From contig CAZCMD010000137.1 in assembly GCA_964499695.1 (NCBI GenBank), forward strand, positions 1-13,383: 13,383 bases of DNA. The letters run 5' to 3'. The notes beneath the pieces were generated by a model that was given only the letters and a program-made list of their open reading frames with translations, was not told where the DNA came from and ran no database searches. Both the position numbers and the translations under genes were made by a program. This stretch comes from JAAZBV01 sp964499695. Its GTDB lineage: Bacteria; Desulfobacterota; DSM-4660; Desulfatiglandales; HGW-15. Positions 1 through 8,323 of the stretch are shown piece after piece. The first letter of the stretch is position 1. Every line of letters starts with the position of its first letter.

Positions 1-27
1 TGTAGTAATCATGTTTTTCAGTTTCAT
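1..27 (-). CDS. N-terminus of an unidentified gene cut by the left window edge
   Basis: A minus-strand reading frame opens with ATG at 27-25 and runs off the window after nine codons (MKLKNMITT). AAGGAG at 38-43 lies 10 nt upstream of the ATG, a usable Shine-Dalgarno sequence. The short basic start could be the beginning of a signal peptide, but too little is visible to name a product. A Pho-box-like pair and a -10-like TAATAT lie 130 to 160 bp upstream, so I infer that the gene is induced by phosphate limitation. A phosphate-selective porin or a phosphatase would fit the context, but nothing in the nine residues shows it. Confidence 0.5.
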
Positions 28-153
28 TTAAAAATCTCTCCTTTATGTTTCTAATCTTAAAAAAATAAATTCTTTAATAATCAGATGCCCTGCATCTCTT
101 CCCCATAAGAATTCCTTATTGACACATGGTGCATTCTTGCTAACGGATATTTA

Positions 154-186
154 ATATTAATGAATATAAGGTTAGGTTTTTGTTAG
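154..186 (-). promoter_or_regulatory. Pho-box pair and -10 for the gene at the left edge
   Basis: On the minus strand CTAACAA (186-180) and CTAACCT (175-169) are separated by 4 bp, giving the 11-bp period of PhoB or PhoP boxes. TAATAT at 159-154 begins 10 bp after the last repeat, where a -10 element is expected when a Pho box replaces the -35. The same heptamers occur before pstS in this window. The predicted leader to the ATG at 27 is about 120 nt and holds a small hairpin (83-97, 6-bp stem). The function is inferred. Confidence 0.6.
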
Positions 187-262
187 ATTTACGATGGCAT
201 TCTAAAACCACCTGGCCGGAGAGAGGGTAATAGCAATATTAAATTTGCGTTCCCATAATTCA

Positions 263-1030
263 TTATCTGTCAAGCCAGGTCTTGAAATCGGTTACCTTTT
301 CTCTGCTCACAATTACATCTTCTGAGAAAGCTGGTAACAGTTCAACCTTGAGCCTGCTGTTGAACCATCGATGTATTGATTTTATAGCCCTGGCAGATAT
401 TATCATCTGGCGGTTTATCCTGTTGAACAAATGTGGATCAAGCAACTGCTCCAGGTCATCAAGGCTGTTATCAATAATATGCCTTTTACCTTCATGCGTT
501 GCGAGATGTACAAGCTGATCTTCTATATAAAAATAGGCTATGTCAGTGCATGGAATTGCCTTTAAGGAGTCACCGATCTTCACCAGAAACCGTGACTTGT
601 ACTCTTTCTTGTTTGATCTGAAATCCCTTAGCAGCGTTACGATCTCCTGGATCGGGGCGGACTGAATGTACTGTTGATTAAGATTGTGATATTTTTCAAG
701 GCTTTGTTCAAGCTCATTAGAGTCAACAGGTTTGAGCAGGTAATCAATACTGTTCAGCTTGAATGCCTTCAATGCGTATTCATCATAGGCTGTGACAAAA
801 ACTATTGGGCAGCCCGGGTCTGTTTCTTTAAATATATCAAAACATGTCCCGTCTGCGAGCTGAATATCAAAAAATGCCAGATCAGGTTTTTTATTCGCCC
901 TGAACCATTTTACTGCCCCTTTGACACTGTCGATGATGGAAAGGATATCTATCTCGGGGTTGATCTTTTTAAGCAGGGAAACAAGCCTTTTTGCTGCCGG
1001 AGTTTCATCTTCTATAATTACAATTTTCAT
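263..1030 (-). CDS. LytTR-family response regulator
   Basis: This 255-residue cytoplasmic transcription regulator has an N-terminal receiver domain (about 1-120) and a C-terminal LytTR DNA-binding domain (about 148-252). The receiver has the acidic pair E7-D8, the phosphoacceptor D55 (in FFDIQLADG), T80 and K100 (in LLKPVD). The LytTR part contains the typical segments FLVKIGDSLKAIP, FYIEDQLVHL and NRINRQMIIS. AAAGGA, about 7 nt before the ATG, serves as ribosome site. It lies 18 bp downstream of the LytS-type kinase gene, its evident partner, in one operon. LytTR regulators paired with such kinases usually control envelope, secretion or adhesion genes, but the target here is unknown. The closest layout is AlgR/LytR/YpdB; no specific gene name is justified. 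Confidence 0.93.
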   Translation of the reverse strand: MKIVIIEDETPAAKRLVSLLKKINPEIDILSIIDSVKGAVKWFRANKKPDLAFFDIQLADGTCFDIFKETDPGCPIVFVTAYDEYALKAFKLNSIDYLLKPVDSNELEQSLEKYHNLNQQYIQSAPIQEIVTLLRDFRSNKKEYKSRFLVKIGDSLKAIPCTDIAYFYIEDQLVHLATHEGKRHIIDNSLDDLEQLLDPHLFNRINRQMIISARAIKSIHRWFNSRLKVELLPAFSEDVIVSREKVTDFKTWLDR

Positions 1031-1048
1031 ATCTCCGTCCTTTTTATT

Positions 1049-2950
1049 TTATAAACTCTCACTCTCTATTTTTAAAAGAGGAATTTTTGCAGTAAAAATA
1101 AAATCATCCGAATATACAGAGACTTTTTTATCAGTAAAAAAGCTATACTGTTCATCCAGGGTTTTTAAGCCTATTTTACTGGATTTTTCATGTACCTGTT
1201 TTGGCTGCCTGTTATTTTTGGCAATTATAAAATTATCAGCTTCGATATAAATATCCACTTTAAGAGGGCTCTCCGCCGAAAAAGAATTATGCTTCAGGGC
1301 ATTTTCAAGCAATAACTGAAGCCCGAGCGGTGGAATAGAGTAATTATTAAATGAGGCAGGGATGCTTATATTGACTTGAAAACCCGAACCGAACCGTCCT
1401 GACACAAGCCCCGCATAGGACCTGATGAATTCCAGCTCCTCTTCAAGCCTTACCAGTCCCCTGTCCTTTGTCTTTAAAAGATATCTGTAAACCCTTGATA
1501 GTTTTTCCACATAGTCCAGGGCCATGCGGCTGTCTTCCTCAATCAGTGTCATAAGGGTTCCGAGCGTATTAAAAAGAAAGTGAGGATTCAGTTGATTTTT
1601 CAGCGCCTCAAATCTGGCCTGTAGATTGGTCTGCTCCAGCTTCAGTATTCTCCCTTTGTCTATCTCCAGCTCAAGTGCATACTGGTTAACCTGAAGTATG
1701 GTTTCTCTGTAATGAACAAGTAGGGTATACCCCAGGGACAGCATCAATATGAGGGTTCCAAAACCATAGTAATAACCTCCGAATGATAAGATTCCAAGAT
1801 TATTTAAAATGTCTATAAATGCAGTAATCATAAAGATAAGAAGGCCGGCTACTGTTATTCTTGTTTTATATTTTTCCTTACCCTGAACAGGCGATGATCT
1901 GTATATGGAGGTAATGCTCAGGATAACACTTACAAGGGCCACTATATCACCGAACTCATTTAAAAAATCAGGCATTAAACCAACCTGTAGCCATATGGCC
2001 GATACAAGGGCCAAAAGTAACTGAAATTGCCACAATCTTCTCAGGATGACTCCCAGGGAAGAAACGAATGTGTATTCAACAAATGCCAATATCCCAACAG
2101 GCAATAAAAACGAGATGGTTGTTTCAATTACTATCCAAATCTTTGGAGATAATCCTAAAGCAGCATGGACAGGGATAACATTAAGATAGCTCAAGCCTGA
2201 TACCAAGCAGAAGAATCCGAATGAGATAAAGGGGTAGTTCTGTTTTTTAAGAGGAAAAAGAAAAAGTCCGAGAAAAAAAATTCCGGTGAATAATAGAGTC
2301 CCGCCCAGACACATAAGCGGGATATATAAACGAAGTCCCCTTTGTTCTTCGGACTGTGAAAGCGTGTTTATATCCTGTAAATCGCCGATATATATTTTTT
2401 CAAGTGATCCAATATCCATGATATCTTCATATGGTACACGGAGTAAAACATACCCTGCATAAACCTTATCCGGAGCGAGGGGGATGATATGTCTGATCGC
2501 GTAAATAATCTCGTTATCACTGACATATGGTAAATTTTCTTTCGCTTTGCCTGTGCTGTAGATTTTTTTCTGATCTTCCCATACCTCAAGGCTGCCCAGA
2601 TATCCTATTAAAAGGAGGGCAGGCCTTCCCCATTTAATCTCAGGATACCGGAATCTGAGCAGGATTTCGTTATGTCCGAGTAATTGATCTGTCCCCATTT
2701 TTGAAATGGGATGCCATTTTTTACCCTGGGAAATATCTTCGGAGTTGCTTATATAATATTCTATGGTATTCGGTAAAATTTCAACCGGAGCGGCGTGTTC
2801 CTGTTCTTCAGCATGCAAAATTGTTGAGGCTGAAAGTGCCAGGAAAATAAAGGCCGCGCATAAAATAAGACTTAAATATATTTTACTGCTGAATCCGCCC
2901 GGGTGTTTCAATTGTTTTACGCCTGATTTAATAATTTTTGTTGAGTTCAT
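1049..2950 (-). CDS. LytS-type sensor histidine kinase with 7TMR-DISM-like sensor
   Basis: This 633-residue inner-membrane kinase probably phosphorylates the LytTR regulator encoded 18 bp downstream. Residues 22-47 form a signal or anchor segment. Residues 55-200 look like a periplasmic beta-rich 7TMR-DISM extracellular domain (LLGHNEILLRFRYPEIKWG, LGSLEVWEDQKKIY). About seven hydrophobic segments follow between 205 and 415, then a coiled-coil linker (420-450). The His_kinase domain has the phosphoacceptor H457 in NQLNPHFLFNTL, and the ATPase N-box is LLLENALKHN (546-555). The G-box is reduced to KIGLKTLDEQY, as is common in this family. The ATG at 2950 has only a weak upstream ribosome site (CGGG). 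Carbohydrate-like or envelope signals are usual ligands of such sensors, but the ligand here cannot be read from sequence. Confidence 0.9.
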   Translation of the reverse strand: MNSTKIIKSGVKQLKHPGGFSSKIYLSLILCAAFIFLALSASTILHAEEQEHAAPVEILPNTIEYYISNSEDISQGKKWHPISKMGTDQLLGHNEILLRFRYPEIKWGRPALLLIGYLGSLEVWEDQKKIYSTGKAKENLPYVSDNEIIYAIRHIIPLAPDKVYAGYVLLRVPYEDIMDIGSLEKIYIGDLQDINTLSQSEEQRGLRLYIPLMCLGGTLLFTGIFFLGLFLFPLKKQNYPFISFGFFCLVSGLSYLNVIPVHAALGLSPKIWIVIETTISFLLPVGILAFVEYTFVSSLGVILRRLWQFQLLLALVSAIWLQVGLMPDFLNEFGDIVALVSVILSITSIYRSSPVQGKEKYKTRITVAGLLIFMITAFIDILNNLGILSFGGYYYGFGTLILMLSLGYTLLVHYRETILQVNQYALELEIDKGRILKLEQTNLQARFEALKNQLNPHFLFNTLGTLMTLIEEDSRMALDYVEKLSRVYRYLLKTKDRGLVRLEEELEFIRSYAGLVSGRFGSGFQVNISIPASFNNYSIPPLGLQLLLENALKHNSFSAESPLKVDIYIEADNFIIAKNNRQPKQVHEKSSKIGLKTLDEQYSFFTDKKVSVYSDDFIFTAKIPLLKIESESL

Positions 2951-3297
2951 ACCCGAAGCTGTTTTGCATCGGTCTCTAAACTCCGGCTGATAAAAGCTGT
3001 ATGAATTCTCTGTATTTTTTACATTACAATACTACCATACTAATTTATACTTTTAATTTATCTTCTCATCCCTTTTATAACCTGGCTGTTTCATCTCTTC
3101 AATTCTACAGTTTAACCAAAATATTCGACAATCCGCCAGAATTCCATCGAAACAATCTTTGGTGCAATTTAATATCGATATAACTTCGCAATTATCACCG
3201 GGCTTGATCAGGTATCGATGCAGACTGTCCAACATATGCATACGAAAATTTTTGCAAAGTATTAAATAAGGTTAAAAATATGAAGGAGATTTCTATC
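2951..3297. promoter_or_regulatory. Divergent intergenic region between kinase and S41 lipoprotein genes
   Basis: This 347-bp AT-rich gap must hold promoters for the leftward kinase-regulator operon and the rightward peptidase gene. I see no convincing gene in it; two short opposing frames (3001-3183 and 3053-3241) lack ribosome sites and recognisable protein character. ATACTA occurs twice in tandem (3029-3034 and 3037-3042), a possible regulator site but not a clear LytTR box. AAGGAG at 3283-3288 is the ribosome site for the peptidase. No single promoter can be assigned with confidence. Confidence 0.45.
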
Positions 3298-4914
3298 ATG
3301 AAAAAATCAAGGTTTTATACAGTTATCATTTTGGGATGCCTGATAATATTTTTTCAAATTCTATCGGGATGTCATGACACAAATTCAGGCAGCGTTATTA
3401 ATAAACTTGAGGTGAAAAAGGAGGGCGACGGTAAAGGTATTATTACAAGTACACCGGGAGGAATAGAATGTGGAAATGACTGCTTTCAATATTATCCATA
3501 TAATAAGAAAGTCACATTGAAGGCAATTGCAGAAACAGGCTCTGAATTTTCCGGATGGAACGGCGGAGGCTGCTACGGCACAGAAGATTGTACAGTAGCA
3601 CTTGCCGGGTCAGTGACTGTTACGGCAGTATTCAATAAATCACCATTAATATACAGTACACGTGGAAACGGATTGATCTTCGTAATATCTGACGATGAAT
3701 ATACGATGTATGAAGTTACAGATAAAAGTCTTTTTTCAGTTGCAAAAGGCACAATAATCGATAACACAATATATTATGAAGGTTATAAAGTGGCCTCTCT
3801 GGATTATATAACATCCATGTCCAACAGGATCGATAGACTTCCTCAAAGGGATATAACCGACTTTACAGATGATCCCATTTCAAATTTTGAGGTGTTCTGG
3901 TCAATATTTGATGAAAATTACTCCCTTTTTGACCTTTCAGATATCGATTGGCACGATATCTACATGGAAAACCGGGCAAGAATCTCCCCAGAGACAACAG
4001 ATGAAGAACTCTGGGAAATTTTCAGCGAAATGATATCCCCTCTAAATGACGGTCATACCGAGCTGCTGGATTTTGAAGGACATAGACTGATATCATCAAG
4101 GCCTCTTGAAACATCATCGTCATACTGGATGATGGAGAATATAGATACATATTTTAGGGTTATCACCTCATATCTTGATTCATTTTCAATGGATGAGCAT
4201 ATCTTGGGTAATGGCAGCATGTTTTATGGGATGATAGACAACCGGATCGGCTACATTAATATCTTAGCCTATGACAGCTATGCTCAAGATTTTCAGGGCC
4301 CGGACGATTTTTCCATATTGTCCCTGCTTTGCAGCTATACAAAGGATATGGAAACCTTTCCAGCTTTAATGGATAATCTATTTAATGAATTGGAAGGTAT
4401 GGATGCACTGATCATCGACCTGCGGTTTAATATGGGCGGGTCAGGAGACCTTGTAACGGAATTCACTAACAGATTGATTTCCGAAAGGCAACTTGCCTAT
4501 ACATATCAGACCAGATTTGGAGAGGGATATAATGATTTCGATGCTCCTGTTAAGGAATATATTGAACCTGCGGGTGTCGGATTCAGAAATAAACCTGTTA
4601 TAGTCCTTACAAGCAACAACACTGTCAGTGCAGGCGATGCTCAGGCTATGCTATTGAAGGGACTTCCAAATGTAACATTATTGGGTGAAACAACCTTCGG
4701 CATCTTTTCAGAAGGTATTCCCAGGACACTTCCCAACGGGTGGATGGTTACTCTTTCTACTCAACGGCTCTTTTCTGCAACAGGAGAAGAGTTTGAAAAA
4801 ACAGGAATCTCCCCGGATATTGAGGTTTTTCCTGATCCAAATGACCTGCTCGATGGGAGAGACAATATGCTTGATCACGCATTGAGTTATATTGAGACAG
4901 AATTGATGGACTAA
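3298..4914 (+). CDS. S41-family (tail-specific) peptidase lipoprotein with N-terminal B-repeat-like domain
   Basis: This 538-residue probable lipoprotein protease has a signal peptide ending in the lipobox LSGC (lipidated C25). A beta-rich module follows (about 36-112), with the pattern GGIECGNDC, SGWNGGGCYG, C, VTAVF; it resembles the divergent InlB B-repeat type and has four cysteines that could form disulfides. Residues 195-257 match the helical region before S41 cores (FEVFWSIFDENY, DIDWHDIY, LNDGHTEL with H253). The core has IGYINI, LIIDLRFNMGGSGD, the likely nucleophile S444 in NNTVSAGDAQ, LLGETTFG and TGISPDIEV. No PDZ domain is evident. I chose the ATG at 3298 because AAGGAG (3283-3288) lies 9 nt upstream; an in-frame ATG at 3280 would place that site inside the gene. 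Its substrate is unknown. It is divergent from the kinase operon, so it may be a target of it (inference). Confidence 0.88.
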   Translation: MKKSRFYTVIILGCLIIFFQILSGCHDTNSGSVINKLEVKKEGDGKGIITSTPGGIECGNDCFQYYPYNKKVTLKAIAETGSEFSGWNGGGCYGTEDCTVALAGSVTVTAVFNKSPLIYSTRGNGLIFVISDDEYTMYEVTDKSLFSVAKGTIIDNTIYYEGYKVASLDYITSMSNRIDRLPQRDITDFTDDPISNFEVFWSIFDENYSLFDLSDIDWHDIYMENRARISPETTDEELWEIFSEMISPLNDGHTELLDFEGHRLISSRPLETSSSYWMMENIDTYFRVITSYLDSFSMDEHILGNGSMFYGMIDNRIGYINILAYDSYAQDFQGPDDFSILSLLCSYTKDMETFPALMDNLFNELEGMDALIIDLRFNMGGSGDLVTEFTNRLISERQLAYTYQTRFGEGYNDFDAPVKEYIEPAGVGFRNKPVIVLTSNNTVSAGDAQAMLLKGLPNVTLLGETTFGIFSEGIPRTLPNGWMVTLSTQRLFSATGEEFEKTGISPDIEVFPDPNDLLDGRDNMLDHALSYIETELMD

Positions 4915-4935
4915 GGCTAGGTTCTGTCCTATTAT

Positions 4936-4969
4936 AAGGTAGAGTTAGAAGGAGGGGTAACTCTACCTT
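4936..4969. terminator. Stem-loop between convergent genes, likely bidirectional terminator
   Basis: AAGGTAGAGTTA (4936-4947) pairs perfectly with TAACTCTACCTT (4958-4969) around a 10-nt loop, a 12-bp stem without mismatches. It lies 21 bp past the peptidase stop codon and about 50 bp past the cyclase stop codon on the other strand. The T-run after it is short on both strands (TTT rightward; an AT-rich stretch leftward), so intrinsic termination may be only moderate. The position between converging genes supports the call. Confidence 0.7.
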
Positions 4970-5021
4970 TAATACCCTTAACATAGCCGTGTATTATATG
5001 TATTTTATTTGTCAAAGACTA

Positions 5022-5888
5022 TCATTTTTTTGATGGATCCCATATCCCATTCCAGTAACCTAATGGTTCATTTCTGGCAAGCCTTTCACACCTGTTGGCC
5101 ATTATGGAACCTGTACCAAGACCATATTCCCGGTAGATTTCCAGAAAGATTTCCTTTGCCCCTTTCCAGTCCTGGTTACAATACATGTCATAAGCCTTAT
5201 TATACAGAGATATAGACTGTTTCTTGATCTCAAACCTCGGGTCGTTATCAAGTAAAAGTTCATATAGTGTTACAGATTCCTTAAAACCATATAAAACAAG
5301 GCTGTCTATAAAGCGGAAAGAAAACCTTGCATCCGTCTCCACATAATACCTTATATAATCTAAAAACTGCTTAGAAATAAGCACCCTGGCATCATAACGT
5401 TTTGATAAGCTCTCTATCCGCGCTGCTTCATGGATAGCATATCCAAGCGCATGGTATTTGTTATCAAAGGCATAGTATGTAAATGAAACCCTGCCTATGG
5501 TAATGCCGCAACCCATGTCTATTTTGGGGTGCATGATATCGCCCTTAAATGACTCATTGTATCTTCTCATACCGGTTGTAAGGCGATAGATATTTTCCAG
5601 AATGTATTTGCCATTGTCCTCCGGGAATACCGCCATGATGCCATCTCCGTATATCTCGGCAAAGGTATTTTCATGTGACAGATACAGCTCATTATAGGCT
5701 GCTTCATGGACCTCTGTTATAAATTTCTCATATGTGAATGCACCATCCCGGCTGTTGTCAGCCTCACGATATACCTCTTTTTCAAAATTCAGCATTATAT
5801 TGGTTGAGTCTCTGAGGTCTGCAAAAAGGCAAATCCTGTTTGATTTTTCATTTGAGTAGAATTTGCTATTAACTATATTTTTAAACAC
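5022..5888 (-). CDS. Class III adenylate/guanylate cyclase-like protein at the end of the pst-phoU operon
   Basis: This 288-residue soluble protein has a class III nucleotide cyclase domain (about 17-185). The two metal-binding aspartates are present: D24 in CLFADLRDST and D82 in EIYGDGIMAVF. The purine-selecting lysine usual in adenylate cyclases is E78, as in guanylate cyclases, and the partner position is H146. The transition-state asparagine of the G-x-x-V-N-x-A-x-R motif is H153, while R157 is kept (GYAIHEAARIE). Residues 215-288 form a helical tail with an RCERL segment and a GIWDPSKK end, like the C-termini of other bacterial soluble cyclases. The start is GTG, next to the phoU stop codon (TAG then GTG), so translation is probably coupled; AAGGG lies 11 nt upstream. 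The fold is clear; the product (cAMP, cGMP or none) is not. Confidence 0.85.
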   Translation of the reverse strand: MFKNIVNSKFYSNEKSNRICLFADLRDSTNIMLNFEKEVYREADNSRDGAFTYEKFITEVHEAAYNELYLSHENTFAEIYGDGIMAVFPEDNGKYILENIYRLTTGMRRYNESFKGDIMHPKIDMGCGITIGRVSFTYYAFDNKYHALGYAIHEAARIESLSKRYDARVLISKQFLDYIRYYVETDARFSFRFIDSLVLYGFKESVTLYELLLDNDPRFEIKKQSISLYNKAYDMYCNQDWKGAKEIFLEIYREYGLGTGSIMANRCERLARNEPLGYWNGIWDPSKK

Positions 5889-6551
5889 CTATTTATATTC
5901 CCTTCTATGCCGGTGAATTACCCCCTCGATAAGATATATCACCTCTTCAGCAATATTGGTAGCATGATCCGCTATCCTTTCAAGATGGCGTGATATGAGG
6001 AAAAGCTGTATAAGCGAACCTGCATTTTCAGGGTTGTCAGGCAGGCTGTTACTTACCTTTTGAAAAAAGCCCCTGTTCAGGTCATCAATTGCATTATCAT
6101 CATCACGCAGTTTTAAGGCCAGCTCCAGATCAAGGTTTACAAGCGCATCAAGGCTGTCCTTCACCATTTTAATTGTTTTAACTGACATCTCACTGTAATC
6201 AAATGTAACACTAAGGGGTGTCCTTGTGCCAAGATATATCACCCTTTCAGCAATATTTACCGCCTCATCGCCTATGCGTTCAAGGTCATTGTTTATCTTT
6301 ATAACAGCAATTATGAACCTCAGATCCACAGCTACAGGCTGATGCAGCGCCAGAATCTTAAGGCACTCCTCTTCAATCTCCACCTCGATTTCATCAACCC
6401 GCCTGTCTGACTCTATTATGCCTTTTGCAATATCAAGGTTTTTTATTTCAACTGCCTTGATTGCCCTGTTAAGCTGCTCTTCAACCATTGCGCCAAGAGA
6501 GAGTATCTGTTTTTTTATTTTCTCAATCTCTATCTGTAACCGTGGAGGCAT
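5889..6551 (-). CDS. phoU: Phosphate signalling protein PhoU
   Basis: This 220-residue all-helical cytoplasmic protein is made of two repeated three-helix bundles. The hallmark metal-binding segments are NNDLERIGDEAVNIAE (87-102) and SRHLERIADHATNIAE (187-202). Length is close to the usual 215-240 residues. PhoU connects the Pst transporter with the PhoR kinase: with ample phosphate it holds PhoR in the phosphatase state and restrains Pst uptake. AGAGGAG at 6558-6564 lies 6 nt before the ATG. It is 55 bp downstream of pstB, the standard pst gene order, and is followed immediately by the cyclase gene. Confidence 0.96.
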   Translation of the reverse strand: MPPRLQIEIEKIKKQILSLGAMVEEQLNRAIKAVEIKNLDIAKGIIESDRRVDEIEVEIEEECLKILALHQPVAVDLRFIIAVIKINNDLERIGDEAVNIAERVIYLGTRTPLSVTFDYSEMSVKTIKMVKDSLDALVNLDLELALKLRDDDNAIDDLNRGFFQKVSNSLPDNPENAGSLIQLFLISRHLERIADHATNIAEEVIYLIEGVIHRHRREYK

Positions 6552-6606
6552 TTGTTTCTCCTCTTTAAATAAAAATATTTTTATCTCACATGTCTTTCCA
6601 GACAGT

Positions 6607-7368
6607 TTACCCGAATCTTCCTGTAATATAGTCTGATGTCTGTTTTAGTTTTGGCCTTGTAAACAGGCTATCTGTCTCATCTACCTCAATCAGTTTACCC
6701 ATATAAAAAAAGGCTGTTATGTCTGAGACCCTTGCTGCCTGCTGCATATTATGGGTTACTATTATTATCGTGTATGTCTCTTTAAGCTCGTTTATAAGCT
6801 CCTCGATTTTTTGTGTGGCAATCGGATCAAGGGCAGAGGCAGGTTCATCCATGAGTAGCACCTCAGGTTCAATGGCCATTGCACGGGCAATACAGAGCCT
6901 CTGCTGCTGCCCACCTGATAAACCCAGGGCAGATTCATTAAGCCTCTCTTTTACCTCTTCCCATAACGCTGCGCTCTTCAGGCTCTTTTCCACCCTCTCT
7001 TCTATCTCCCCTCTATCCTTTATGCCGTTCACCCTGAGACCATATGCCACATTCTCAAATATGCTTTTTGGAAATGGGTTTGGTTTCTGGAACACCATGC
7101 CGACCCTGCTTCTTAACGATACGACATCCACATTCTTTTCATAGATATTTTCATGATCAAGCAGCACCTGTCCTTCTACCCTGCTTATGGGTATAAGGTC
7201 ATTCATCCGGTTAAGGCATCTTAAAAGGGTACTCTTGCCGCATCCTGAAGGCCCGATCAATGCTGTGACCCTTTTTTCATAAAACTCAAGATTGATCCCG
7301 TGGAGAGCCTTGACGCTGCCATAGAAAAAATTCAGTTCCTGAGTCATCATCTTTATTTGTCTATCCAT
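6607..7368 (-). CDS. pstB: Phosphate ABC transporter ATP-binding protein PstB
   Basis: This 253-residue ATPase powers high-affinity phosphate import through PstC and PstA. It has Walker A GPSGCGKST (39-47), the Q-loop Q94 in MVFQKPNPFP, the ABC signature LSGGQQQR (150-157), Walker B VLLMDE (170-175) and the H-loop H206. The FQKPNPFP and RCLNRMNDLIP segments are characteristic of PstB. The open frame reaches back to 7476, overlapping pstA, but the ATG at 7368 gives the normal family length and has AAGGCGG about 11 nt upstream; a double ATG at 7350/7347 is a weaker alternative. It lies 41 bp after pstA in the operon. Confidence 0.96.
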   Translation of the reverse strand: MDRQIKMMTQELNFFYGSVKALHGINLEFYEKRVTALIGPSGCGKSTLLRCLNRMNDLIPISRVEGQVLLDHENIYEKNVDVVSLRSRVGMVFQKPNPFPKSIFENVAYGLRVNGIKDRGEIEERVEKSLKSAALWEEVKERLNESALGLSGGQQQRLCIARAMAIEPEVLLMDEPASALDPIATQKIEELINELKETYTIIIVTHNMQQAARVSDITAFFYMGKLIEVDETDSLFTRPKLKQTSDYITGRFG

Positions 7369-7409
7369 TATTAACTTTTCCGCCTTATCTCTGATTCCTG
7401 TCTCTTTTA

Positions 7410-8279
7410 TTATAGTCTTCGCCTGAGTCTTGTCCTGTAAATAATGGCTATGAGGTTCAACCCCAGCACCAGGCAAATAAGTACAAGGGCTGTCCCGTAT
7501 TGTAGATGCCTGGTTGCCTCTATCTCTGTTCCTTCGGTTGCCAGCGCGTAAATATGATAAGGGAGCGCCATTACTTCATCAAAAATGGAGGTTGGTAATG
7601 TGGGCGTAGAAAAGACAGCCGCAGTGAACATGATCGGGGCGGTTTCACCTGCCACCCTGCTGATACCAAGTATAGCCCCGGTAAGGATGCCCGGCAGGGC
7701 AGAGGGTAAAACAACCCTGTATATTGTCTGCCATTTTGTAGCGCCAAGCCCAAGGGATGCCTCCCTGTAAGTGTTGGGGACATTCCTTAATGCCTCTTCT
7801 GAGGCCCCTATAATAACCGGGAGCGTCATGGCTGCAAGGGTGAGTGCACCTGAGAGGATACTCACGCCGAAGCCAAGCCACACAACAAACAAGGCAAGGC
7901 CAAAAAGACCGAATACAACAGAGGGCACGCCTGCCAGATTATTTATACCTAGTTTTATTATGCGTACCAGTTTACCATGTTTTGCATATTCATTGAGATA
8001 AATGGCCGAAGAGACACCTATGGGAAGAGCGATGAGTATTGCGCCCAGGCTTAACACGAGTGTCCCTATAATACATGGGAGAATTCCACCCTTTGTCATG
8101 GAGTCATATGGCATCTGTGTGAGAAAGGTCCAGTTTATTGCCCGCCATCCGTTCATGACAAGAAATGATATAACAACAAGAAGGGCTATGCCGTTTATGG
8201 CCGTAGCAACCTTAAACAGCCAGAAAAATATCCCCTGTATTATCTTCCTGCTCTTCTTTATTTTTCTGATATTCTTCAT
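7410..8279 (-). CDS. pstA: Phosphate ABC transporter permease PstA
   Basis: This inner-membrane permease of about 289 residues forms the phosphate channel with PstC. It has about six transmembrane segments. The EAA loop that contacts PstB is REASLGLGATKWQTIYRVV (about 172-190), and the conserved GVPSVVFGLFGL segment is at about 117-128. The start is uncertain. The ATG at 8279 is chosen; an in-frame TTG at 8291 would add four residues, and neither has a good ribosome site at normal spacing. The nearest AAGGAA (8321-8326) is about 40 nt away. The frame stays open up to 8324 with basic codons, so a non-standard start cannot be excluded. The gene follows pstC after a gap of about 60-70 bp containing short GC-rich repeats. 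Confidence 0.94.
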   Translation of the reverse strand: MKNIRKIKKSRKIIQGIFFWLFKVATAINGIALLVVISFLVMNGWRAINWTFLTQMPYDSMTKGGILPCIIGTLVLSLGAILIALPIGVSSAIYLNEYAKHGKLVRIIKLGINNLAGVPSVVFGLFGLALFVVWLGFGVSILSGALTLAAMTLPVIIGASEEALRNVPNTYREASLGLGATKWQTIYRVVLPSALPGILTGAILGISRVAGETAPIMFTAAVFSTPTLPTSIFDEVMALPYHIYALATEGTEIEATRHLQYGTALVLICLVLGLNLIAIIYRTRLRRRL

Positions 8280-8323
8280 CTCGTTAACCAATTTTCTTTT
8301 TCGCAGTATTCTTTTGTTTTTTC

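Noticed and set aside
119..150. Plus-strand TTGACA resembling a -35 element
   Set aside because: The hexamer at 17 bp spacing (142-147) is AACGGA, not a -10, and the only downstream frame on that strand is a shadow of the response regulator gene.
3001..3241. Two short opposing reading frames in the divergent gap
   Set aside because: Neither has a ribosome site or recognisable protein character, and they overlap each other; they look like chance frames in AT-rich DNA.
3280..3297. Upstream ATG of the S41 lipoprotein
   Set aside because: The AAGGAG ribosome site falls within its first codons, and the later ATG gives a cleaner signal peptide.
7369..7476. N-terminal extension of PstB overlapping pstA
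   Set aside because: It would overlap the pstA end by about 65 bp and make PstB longer than its family; the ATG at 7368 gives the usual length.
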